Positions 26,873-37,700 of a stretch of DNA of 64,000 nt are shown piece after piece. Both the position numbers and the translations under genes were made by a program. The DNA is from Arcuatula senhousia (lineage: Eukaryota > Mollusca > Bivalvia > Mytilida > Mytilidae): NCBI GenBank assembly GCA_963971305.1, contig OZ020305.1, forward strand, positions 40,931,717-40,995,716. The letters are read 5' to 3'. The notes under the pieces are model-generated. The model had not been told where the DNA came from. It searched no databases and saw only the letters and a program-made list of their open reading frames with translations. How positions within the stretch are numbered: position 1 is the first letter of the stretch; each line of letters opens with the position of its first letter.

Positions 26873-28558
26873 TTTTTCTTCTTCTTTTCCGCGGTCAAAA
26901 TCCAAAAAGTGTCGCGACATAACTTTACGACACTTGGTACCTTTATTCGGTCATACCCTGACTCGCCTTGACTGACCCTGCGAAACCGATCTATTTTTAG
27001 TAACGGAGTTATCTGCCCAGAACCCAAAAACCTTGTTTGCAGATTAACTCAAAAACCGTAACCGTTATCAAAAATCTGAAGTGGGGAAAATGTTGCTAGA
27101 CTCATGGTCATGATTCGTCACGCAAAAAAAAAAATTTTGATCAACTTCCTGGTTACGCGTTCAGGGATTGGGAAGCATTTTTTACAAAGGGGCCATTTAC
27201 CACTTTTTTCATTGTAAGTCAAAATTTGAAGGGGCCATTCTTTAACAATCTATATAAAATTTTAAATTTTGAAGGGGCCATTTCTATCATTAAGGGGCAT
27301 ATGGCCCATGGCCCCCTACCTTCCCAACCCCTGCGCGTTTTTGACTCGAAACCTGTCGCGACGCGTCAAATTTTTTTTCTTCAAAACGGTTAGTCCTAGA
27401 GACTTGGGACCTTCACCAATCATCCTAGATGACCAATGTTACATTTAAAAATGTCAAGGTCAAAGGTCAAATCTCAAGGTCAGAGGTCATGGCACACCTT
27501 GTTTGCAGTATAGCTAAAAAACCATACAAAATTGAAGCAGACATGTAATGGGAAAAATACTCGTCTCATTTAGACCTTTATTTGATATAAAGGGTCAAAC
27601 ACTGTACGACAAACCGTTTTCGAGTTATGGCCCTTTACGCGTTTCGGCTTATCTGTTTTTGGCTTATAACTTTTAAACCGTCAGAGATAATATAGTAAAC
27701 ATATGGGTTTTTTGTGACCGTCTTTATATGTCCTTCAATTTAAGACATAAGTCGAATGGTTACGGGCAGCCATTTTCAAAATGGCGGACACCGTAAACAG
27801 TTTTTATGAAATAGCACTTAAACCGTACAAAATTGAAGCGGACAATACATGGAAAAAATGTTCCCCATGTCGAAATCTACAAAAAGTGTTTCAGGTGCGA
27901 AAGCGTAAAACTTGTCGTTTTTGAGTTATCGCCCTTGATTCTTATTTTTAAAATGATTTTTTGTTTATAACTTTTAAACCATAAAAGATGATGAATGAAA
28001 CATAGGGTTCATTTGAAACAGGATTAAATTACCTACAATTTGAACCCAAACAGTACATGATTCGGTTGAACGGTTTCAAAATGGCGGCCAAAACAAGTTT
28101 CGCAAAACACGTTTTTTGCCAATAACTTGAAAACCATAACAGATAGTATAGTAAACATGGATACTTAAATGAATCAGTATATAAAGAGCTACAATTTGAG
28201 TCCAAGGTCAAAGGTCAGAGGTCAAGGTCATTCCCTAGCAACAAGGTAACATTAATGAAAAGTCCATAGCAACCATATATATTCTAAACCTAGACTACTT
28301 TTTGAGTTAAGAGTTAAGTTTTTTCAACCGGAAGTAACCCCTAGTCCATAGCAACCGTCATAAAAGTCCTTAGCAACCATACTTTTTCTGACTCTAGGTC
28401 CCCTGCTCTTCATTCTGGAGCCTATATCACAATAATTGGCAACATCTTGTCATAAACAATGTGACTCAAATGTCTTTAGTACTTGTATAAAATACCATAA
28501 CAAAAACATAAGACAGGGAAAGACCTCACATTTGTTCTCTGAACAAATGACTTTTTAA
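26873..28558. repeat. S1 repeat unit 11 (head type C) with an inserted MITE
   Basis: Close copy of unit 10, lengthened by the 172-bp insertion at 27162-27333 plus its 6-bp target duplication. The long-type tail and terminal hairpin are intact. Confidence 0.88.
27162..27333. mobile_element. Small TIR transposon (MITE), possibly hAT-related
   Basis: A 172-bp insertion within S1 unit 11. Ends are inverted repeats, CAGGGATTGGGAAG on the left and CTTCCCAACCCCTG on the right (13 of 14 paired). It is flanked by a 6-bp duplication CGCGTT (27156-27161 and 27334-27339). The empty site is visible in unit 10 and in the other S1 units. Interior repeats of GGGGCCATTT give it palindromic character. The CAGGG start resembles hAT termini, but the target duplication is shorter than the usual 8 bp. 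No coding capacity. Confidence 0.88.
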
Positions 28559-28565
28559 TTATTAT

Positions 28566-28612
28566 TAAGGTCTTTCCCACTACAGTGGAAAGACCTTATT
28601 GTATTTCTTCTG

Positions 28613-28616
<4 letters not shown>
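28566..28616. repeat. Boundary-hairpin unit, CCACT/AGTGG type
   Basis: A single hairpin copy followed by a long ATT run (to about 28641) and then S1 unit 12. Confidence 0.88.
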
Positions 28617-28640
<24 letters not shown>

Positions 28641-28643
<3 letters not shown>

Positions 28644-30024
28644 TTCTTCTTTTCCGCGGTCACTATAACAAAAGTGTCGCGACATAACTTTACGACACTT
28701 GGTACCATTATTCGGTCATACCCTGACTCGCCTTGACTGACCCTGCGAAACCGATCTATTTTTAGTAACGGAGTTATCTGCCCCAGACCGGAAAACCTTG
28801 TTAGCAGATCTCCTCCTAAACCATAACCGATATAAAAAATCTGAAGTGTGGATATGGTTACCTGACTCTTGGCAATGATTTGTCATGCAAAAAATTTTTT
28901 TTCGATCAACTTCCTGGTTACGCGTTTTTGAGTCGAAACCTGTCGCGATGCGTCAAATTTTTTTTCTTCAAAACGGTTAGTCGTAGAGACTTGGGACCTT
29001 CACCAATCATCCTAGGTGACCTATGTTACATTTAAAAATGTCAAGGTCAAAGGTCAAATCTCAAGGTCAGAGGTCATGGCACACCTTGTTTGCAGTATAG
29101 CTCATAAACCATACAAAATTGAAGCAGACATGTAATGTGAAAAATACTCGTCTCATTTAGACCTTTATTTGATGTAAAGGGTCGAACACTGTACGACAAA
29201 CCGTTTTCGAGTTATGGCCCTTAATGCGTTTCGGCTTATCCGTTTTTGGCTTATAACTTTTAAACCGTCAAAGATAATATAGTAAACATATGGGTTTTTT
29301 GTGACCGTTATCATATGTCCTTCAATTTAAGACCAAAATCGAATGGTTACAGGCAGCCATTTTCAAAATGGCGGACACCGTAAACAGTTTTTATGAAATA
29401 ACACTTGAACCGTACAAAATTGAAGCGGACAATACATGGAAAAAATGTTCGCCATGTCGAAATCTACAAAAAGTGTTTCAGAGGCGAAAGCGTAAAACTT
29501 GTCGTTTTTGAGTTATCGCCCTTGATTCGTATTTTAAAAATGATTTTTTGTTTATAACTTTTTAACCGTAAAAGATGATGAATGAAACATAGGGTTCATT
29601 TGAAAGAAGATTAAATTACCTACAATTTGAACCCAAACAGTACATGATTTGGTTGAACGGTTCCAAAATGGTGGCCAAAAGAAGTTTCGCGAAACGCGTT
29701 TTTTGCCAATAACTTGAAAACCATAACAGATAGTATAGTAAACATGTATACTTAAATGAATCAGTATATAAAGAGCTACAATTTGAGTCCAAGGTCAAGG
29801 TCATTGCCTAGCAACAAGGTAATGTAAATGAATAGTCCATAACAACCATATATATTCTAAACCAAGACTACTTTCTGAGTTTAGGGTTCATTTTTTTCAA
29901 CTGGAAGTAACCCTTAGTCCATAGCAACTGTAATAAAAGTCCTTAGCAACCATACTTTTTCTGACTTCAGACTCACTGCTCTTAACTCAAGAACATTTTT
30001 CGCAACTAGTAGTTCAATACTTTT
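28641..30024. repeat. S1 repeat unit 12 (head type A), right end missing
   Basis: Head GGTCACTATAAC. Similarity continues to the CGCAACTAGTAG tail and then breaks at about 30024 without the usual terminal hairpin, passing into a decayed S1-like stretch. Confidence 0.8.
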
Positions 30025-30800
30025 GACATCGTAAACAGTTTTTATGAAATAGATTTGTAACCCTTAAACCGTACAAAATTGAAGCAGACAATACATAGGA
30101 AAAATGTTGGCCATGTTGAAATCTACAAAAAATGTTTCTGGTGCAAAAGCGTAAAACTTGTCTTTTTTGAGTTATCTCCCTTGATTCATATTTTTTAAAA
30201 TGATTTTTTTCATTTAGAACTTTTTGACCATAAAAGATGGTAAATGAAACAGGGTTCATTTTAAAGAGAAGTAAAAGACCTTCAATTTTAGCCCAGACAT
30301 TGCATGATTCGGTTGAGTGGTTTCAAAATGGCGGCTAAAAACATATCGTTAACTTATAACTTTTGAACCTTTACAAACTATATAGAAACATGAACACTTT
30401 TTGTGTCTATTCAGTAATATGCTTCAATTTTAAAACAAGGTCCAAGGTCACACCACAGCAACAAGAATACCATAATAGAAACTCCTTAGCAACCATACAT
30501 TTTCTGATTCAAAATGATGTCATTTCTCAGCAAATATTAAATGGGGAAATTACTCCTCTCATTCAGAAATGAAATAAAAGATGACTGTAAGGAAAACATC
30601 CTAGAGTCTAAGAAGTGCATGATTTGGTTGAGCAGTTGCAAAATTGTAGCCAAAGCATGTTTCACAAAACCTGGAAATGTGTTTTTTTGCAATAATTTTC
30701 AAAACGAAACCAATCTCAAATTTGTCTTGTATGTTTTACCTTGTTCTGTATTGTCTCCTTTGATATTTATCATTCCAGTTCTGATATTTTGTTATTACTT
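30025..30800. repeat. Decayed S1-like sequence
   Basis: Begins in the middle of an S1 body (GTAAACAGTTTTTATGAAAT...AAACCGTACAAAATTGAAGC) and continues through recognisable but increasingly diverged subrepeats (ATGGCGGCTAAAA, TATAGAAACATGAAC). Small open frames at 30363-30807 are chance frames in this repeat. Confidence 0.65.
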
Positions 30801-30982
30801 CTATTGAGATGTCTCTTTGGACTTTAATATCATAATCCCAGCTACAGGAATTTTGTCTAGTATTTACACACCGTACTTAGCATTGAAAACTAATCATTAT
30901 CTTATGAATATTTCTAACATGCTTTTATTGGAAACTCAAAGCGTAATTATTAACATGGTTATCTGTAAAGCAGCCGAAAAAA

Positions 30983-31424
30983 AACAAGAGGCTCCTGGGG
31001 AGCCCAGGAGCCTAAGTTGCTCACCTGCGGGTCCTAAAGCTTTAAAAGACTCTTCTATGACCCCTATAAAGGGTCTGTCCTGTGAAAAATCAAAATCAAT
31101 GGAGACTTTTGTGCAGCTTATATTGAGCTGAAGGTTTAAGCAAGCAACAGCTCATCTCTAATAGATTTCAATTTATAGGATAAAAACATGAAAAAACACC
31201 AATTCGACTTTTTAGGGCCATAAACCCTATAATGGGTCATCTGACAAGTTTTTGTATAGGACACCTTAAGGATCAATCAAACCAAGTTTCATTAAATTCT
31301 GTACATTTGTGTATATTAGTTTCAAAGAAGATTTTTGAACATTTGTCAGCAGATGATGGATGACAACGAAGAATGCCAAGTGATGGCATTAGCTCACATA
31401 GACCTTTGGTCCAGGTGAGCTAAA
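30983..31424. mobile_element. Hairpin-ended interspersed element (AACAAGAG family)
   Basis: Starts AACAAGAG followed by a perfect 11-bp hairpin (arms 30989-30999 and 31003-31013, loop GAG), then GCTCACCTG (31019-31027). It ends with a second imperfect hairpin (GCTCAC...GTGAGC, 31391-31420) and CTAAAAA. GCTCACCTG near the start and CAGGTGAGC at the end are inverted copies. No coding capacity. I recall similar sequences being abundant in bivalves. The hairpin followed by CTAA could suit a non-autonomous Helitron-type 3' end, or the A-run a SINE-like end; neither is established. Confidence 0.6.
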
Positions 31425-31439
31425 AAGGTACCAAAGTTA

Positions 31440-31630
31440 TGTTAGCTGCTTGTGCAAAGTCTAGGAAACAGCTCTTGTGATTATCATATCTTTTTATCTA
31501 CTGACGCGGGGCCACTAGGCAATCTGCCCACCTTTGCACCAGCACAGAAATAAAATAATGCCTAGGGAGGGAATCGAACCCTCTTACGTCAGTATACCAG
31601 AGCCCTGTTAGCTACCTGTGCAAAATCAAG
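31440..31630 (-). mobile_element. tRNA-like / SINE-like fragment
   Basis: On the minus strand a perfect tRNA T-arm is visible: 5-bp stem GAGGG/CCCTC, loop TTCGATT, with the B-box GGTTCGATTCC at 31570-31580. An A-box-like TAGCTAACAGGG lies at 31603-31614. The A-B spacing is about 10 bp shorter than in a standard tRNA and no complete cloverleaf forms, so it is not a functional tRNA gene. A 22-bp imperfect direct repeat (31440-31461 and 31606-31627) overlaps the A-box region, so the true limits are unclear. Confidence 0.45.
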
Positions 31631-31747
31631 ATTTGCACAAGTACCCACCTCCCACGACGAGGACGTAGGGTTGGATTTTTGGGAGGCAAGTATTTTTTAT
31701 TCAGTTTTCTTATTTTGAGGTTGCACAATGAATCAATAAAATTATTA

Positions 31748-34700
31748 TTAATATTTCATCTTTACCAGGATTGCCTCATGATAACTGTAGTATGTTGGAA
31801 ACACTAAAATTTCTAAAGGATCAATTCCTTTGAAGTACACGTGGTCAATCAGTGTACCACCCTCTGTTGTTGGACTTGTCACTAACTGTCTGAATCCAAT
31901 TGATTCCATGTAATTCAAGACAACTGTGTCACCTTTAAAGATGTTCAGATTAAAGTCACCCAAAACAATTAGTTTTTCTGTCTTTAGCAATAACCTTTCA
32001 ATAAGAGGTATAAAATTTTCCATGAAATCATGAATCGGGTGCTTTTGAGTCCTGTAGATTGTGACAACGACTACATCTAAACTCACAACTTTAAAAACAA
32101 AGCATTCTAAATTTTTATACTGCACTTCAACATTTTCAAACTGAAACCCTTCTTTGAAAAAGACTCCAACGCCTCCATGCTGCATTCCCTTTAAAGTTGA
32201 ATGTAACTTGCTGTTAGTACTAAATGCATCTGCTCTTGTAATATGTTCAAGTGTAAATCCATCAAGATTACAGTTCATCTCATTTTGTAACCAGGTCTCT
32301 GTCAAGCAAATAAAGTTAACATTTTTGACAATAGGGTTCTTTCTCAAATCTTCGACATGGCTTATTAACCCTTCAATGTTGTGGTACATAAAGGTCATGC
32401 AATCAATGTCAGGTGAATCTTCATCCTCATTTAAAAACTTCTTCATTTTTAAAAGCCCATTACCAACTTCAGGATCGCAATAAATCTTTGCTTTCAGTAC
32501 CTTTTCATCTATGTCCTTTATGTACAAGCCATCAAGAGAGGTCACTCGACTAAGTGCTACATAAGCTTGACCACATGAGAAGCACTTGTTTAAGTTAATA
32601 ACACATTCCTTTACAGTTAAACCTTGAACTTTGTGTACAGTGCAGCCCCAAGCAAGCTGGAGAGGATATTGTTTTCTACTCCCATTGCTTTTAGGAACAT
32701 CTTCTGTTGATGGTTCAATTCCAATGCATCTTTTCCCATTGATATTTTTCTGTGCAGTTGCAATTTTGCCAACTTTTTCATTATCAAAGTGAACATATAT
32801 TAATTGGGGCAATTTGTTTAATCCATTCTCCACAACTTCCATCACTGTGCCAATAACACCATTTACAAGACCATCCTTGGTATCAATGTTCTTTATTAAC
32901 ATTACTCTGGCACCTACTCCTAGCAGCAATGAAGATGGTAATTGTATGTCTTTTTCTGAGAAATGGGATGATTTTCTTACTAGCTGGCCACTTGCTTTCA
33001 TTTTCTGATAGTCTTCAGCTTCAAGTAGTTTAACATCTGATCCAAGCTTCATAACCATGTCATTGTTGTGGGCTTTAATTTCATCATTTGTTGCAAAGAT
33101 ATGCAAAGCACTTTCTGGTCCTTCTTTTACTCTGCTTTTCAATACTGACAAGTCATCTTGATCAAGTTGATTGTTTTTTGTTCTTACTCTAATCCTATTG
33201 AGAATTTCTGCAAATTGACTATCGTTCTTTTGACGCATGATCTCGTCCAACTCAACAATTTTAAACAACTCATTCCATAATTGGTCCATAGGATTGGATG
33301 GGTCATCTACATACAATTTGTCCGACTTCTTAGTTTTTACTGGTGGTAACTGGTAGAAATCTCCAACAGCAATCACTGATACACCTCCAAACAAACTGTC
33401 CTCTGGCATTTTCTTTATCTGTCTCAAACGTTGGTGGATGAAAAATAGTAGTCTTTTATTGACCATTGAGATTTCATCAATGATGATGACCTGTAGAGAT
33501 TCTAATTTTGAACGCAATGTGTTTATTTTGTCTTCACTCAATAATGCATGATCCATTGACAGATTTTTATAAATGCCTAATGCACTGTGTATTGTCATTC
33601 CAGAGATGTTGAAAGCTGCAGTACCTGTAGGAGCTGTAAGCAGTACACAATTGTCATCTGGCTGTTCTAGAATCCTTGACAGTATTCTGGTCATTTCATA
33701 GTACAGACATTTTATCAAATGGCTTTTTCCAGTTCCACCTCCTCCAGTTATAAATACATGAAAATGTTCTACAGTTTCTCCATTTGCTTTCTTTAAACAC
33801 CAATCTCTTATCTTATAAAAGATTTTTCTCTGCTTACTATTCAAATTTTGCAATAAAGGAGTAATTTCATTCTTTGGGAACAGAGAGGTTGTCAAAAAAT
33901 TTGAACCTTGGGGTGTGTCATTTTGATTGAGGTCTGGTATTGTTTCCTCAGTTACCTCATCCTCTGCAGTGGATATCGTACCTTCTATGTTACATTCAAG
34001 TCTTTCTGCTTCAGTTTCAGGACACAGCTGAGCCCATGCATCTTCTTCATACCCTCTCATTTCTAAATCCTTTTCAGCTCTATCTAAAGATTTGTCAATT
34101 TTAACATATTTAGCTTTGTTGCTCTCAACAATACTTTGGACATCAGTAATTTGCTTACTATTGCTCAATTTAATAGACCCATTAATGAAGAACTGCTCAA
34201 AGGTCTCAAACTGTGGAGGTTTAAGCTGTTGATCTTCTCTGTAAGGTAGAAACAATTGGAGCATACTTTGGTAGTACTTCTCTGGTGCTGTTTCTTGACA
34301 AAATCTAGGATATCTTATGACTGCAGGATTTGTTCGGGTTCGCTTTCGAATGTACCCAAGATTCTTCATGAGCTTGAATGTGGTTTCTTCGTTAATTTTT
34401 TGGGGAACTTGTGATTTAGCAAGAACACTGTAATCTGAGCAAAATTGTGCTAAGCACATATCTTGAAACATTGCATTATTTGGTCTTGCTTTGTATCTGT
34501 CAACAATGTTTGTCATCCACATTGCTTCATCATCTGTTTCTTCACTGTCATCATTGTTTCGAATCTTAGCAGCATTTTTTGCTCTCTCAATTTCTTTCAA
34601 AGGAACACTCATTCTACTTGGATTTGACCCTAGTGGAACAAACTCTACTTTCCTAGAACATCCTTTTAAATTCAAACCTGTAACCCTATACACTGCTTCT

Positions 34701-37700
34701 TGTGCACTGATTTCTCTGTGATGCAGGTATGCTGTGCCAACCTTTTTCATAGTCTGTTGAGCATTAAGGTTACCTTCAGCAGCTTCATTTTTAGTCTGTT
34801 GTAACAACAACCCTAACTCTCGTTCAGCTTTGCTGATGTAGCTTATGATATATACCACACAGGAATATTCATCTAATACATATTGAATGTCCATGTTGGC
34901 ATTCCAGGCTCGAAGAAGATGTTCATTGTATTGATTGATGTAGATTTCATCTGTGTTTCTTTTAAGAATAACTGTATTTCTCTTTGCTACAACAGCACAA
35001 ATATTTTCAAAGTCTTCTTGTGACATTCCTACTTTCTCTAGCATTTGATCAACAGACAATCCATCATTTTCTTTATCAAGAATAACATCCCATAATTCTT
35101 TAAGTTTCTGCTTAGCCTGTTTTTCTGTATCTTCTGTTGTATCTACTACTTCAGCTATAAATGTCTGATTAGAAGGTGGTCTTGGGAAGTTGAATCTGCA
35201 AGTTGTACCTTTCTTTTTACATGACTTTGAATGATTTTTGCTGTGCTGGTGAAGAGAAGTAACCATTTCATTCAATTCAAAATCCACCTCTTTATCTGGT
35301 ATTGCACATGTAATATACTTATTAATGAAGTTAACAACATCTGCATTACTATCTATACCAAATATAGGAGCACCTTCAATCCAGAATAAACAATGTGCAT
35401 GGGGAGAACCTCTCTGCTGAAATTCTATTCTGTAGAAGTAATCAATAACTTTTCCAATAGGATTTGCATCAGACAAAATTACTTCTTTCAGGAAGGTTTG
35501 AAATCTATGATCAAACATCCTTGCTAGTGTCACTGGATTACTGTATAACACTTTGCATTTCTCATTCCAGTCTAGATCTTGTACATTTCTAGTATCACCC
35601 TGTTGCTTCATTACAGTCTCCAGCATTTCTGACCATCTAAAATCAGCAGAAGAGAATGAACAAAAGAAGGTAGGTTTTGCCAACTGTCTTATCATAGCAA
35701 ACATATCTTTCTGCGTAGCCTGCCAATAAGGTGGTGTTCCCCTTATAGGTTTTAAGTACTTAATGGCTTCATCTTTTTTCATTAAATCCCTTAGACACTC
35801 TTTGTTAAGAAGCATGTTACTTGTAATTTTTTTTCCATCTGGTGCTATTGGTGATTGTTTTCTTAGTGAAATCTGTACATTTGACATTACTTGATCCAGC
35901 TCAGATAGATACTGAGCAAAAAATATGTACGAGGTATCTTTGGCAAATCTGTTGTCTACACTCATTAATCTCATATTAAAATACCTAAGAAGTGATAATC
36001 GTTCTTCTCTTTCTTCTTTGAAGGTATTGATTCCACTTGGAAAGTGTGTTGGAAAAGACTTTGCTTCAATTCCATCTTCTTGCAAGACACTAACCGGTTT
36101 ATTGCCAGCTGCTGGGGAAATATCAAATACTTCATCAAAACATTGGTCTAGCATTTCTTGTCCAATATCAGCTGGTTGTAGACAGGTATTTAGTTGAACA
36201 CCTCTAAGTTTATCATCCAAATATGAATCTTCATCTTTAAATTCATTGTCATTATTTGGCAAGTCTTTTTCTACCAATGTGTCTTGAGTAATTGATTTAT
36301 CATTATCAGTTTGTTCTTGGTTAACATTTTGACTAATCCCATCTTTCTCATTCATATTTTGAATACTGTATTGTTCTTCTGAATTATCTTTCTCTGGAAT
36401 AGGGTTAAGCCAACTTTCTGCTAGTTGAACATCTGAATACCAAACATTGTTCTGTTTCAGAAAGTTTAAGGCTGTTTCAACTTTTTTTGTGCTGATATAT
36501 TGATACTCCTGATAGCCTTTGTACTCAATCTTTCTCTTCAGTTTGACTGCTAACATTCGATTATCATCCTCTGACCTTGGTAAAGTTGATGTTAAATGAT
36601 GTATATTTGAAGGGACACAGACAACAGGACCATGAACTCCTTTCTGTCCTCCTTTAGGCAATCCAAGTATTTTCATAAATGGAATATTTAAAGCAACTAA
36701 ATGTTGTTCAAGACTGTTGAGTGTGCTCAACTCTGAAGGTACTTCCTGTAATTCTAGATTATTTGCAAAACTTTCAGCTGGTACAGTACCTACTAACAAC
36801 TTTCTATGGCATGTATAACAAATCCAAAGAGAGGTTCTACTAGAATTTGCATATTTACAAGCTGTCTCACAATCACCATTGCATTGGTGCACATACTTAT
36901 TTGAAATGCATTTCTTTGATAAATTGCCTACTTCTAAACCTTTCTTTTCATATGTTTTGTAATCACATTCGATTACTTGTTTTCTGAAAAGCAATCTAAA
37001 ACAACAACCACAAACAAACTCTGGACCATTTTTTGATTCTAATGTGAACTTTTGAATAACATTTTCAATTTTTCTTAGATTGTCTTTTTCTGCTTCTCTT
37101 CTTTCATTAGTTTGTCTTGCTATTTTTTTTCTGTGGTCTTCATCAACAAGATATTTTTTGCTACTTGCTTCCTTGACATTTTTACAATGCTCCTCGTCAG
37201 TGGCATACTTGTTTTTGCTTGCATCCTTGACATTTTTACGATGCTTCTCGTCAGTGGCATACTTGTTTTTGCTTGCATCCTTGACATTTTTACGATGCTC
37301 CTCGTCAGTGGCATACTTGTTTTTGCTTGCATCCTTGACATTTTTACAATGCTCCTCGTCAGTGGCATACTTGTTTTTGCTTGCATCCTTGACATTTTTA
37401 CAATGCTCCTCGTCAGTGGCATACTTGTTTTTGCTTGCATCCTTGACATTTTTACAATGCTCCTCGTCAGTAGCATACTTGTTTTTGCTTGCATCCTTGA
37501 CATTTTTACGATGCTCCTCGTCAGTGGCATACTTGTTTTTGCTTGAATCCTTGACATTTTGTTGGAAAGTTTCATCATTGGCATACTTGGTAATACTTGC
37601 ATGGATCTTTTCATTCCTATACATTTCATCGTTATTGTACATTGCTTTACACCTTCGTTTCTTCTCTTCACTATAGTCTGAATCATTAGCATACTTGTCA

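Noticed and set aside
30363..31131. Three plus-strand frames of 69-104 residues
   Set aside because: They run through decayed S1-like sequence and into the hairpin-ended element. No conserved motif.
31560..31625. Functional tRNA gene
   Set aside because: Only the T-arm is complete. A-box spacing is wrong and acceptor and anticodon arms do not form.
37080..37692. Long open frames on both strands through the 54-bp repeat
   Set aside because: A 54-bp repeat is a multiple of three, so any stop-free frame stays open. The real frame is the Helentron minus frame.
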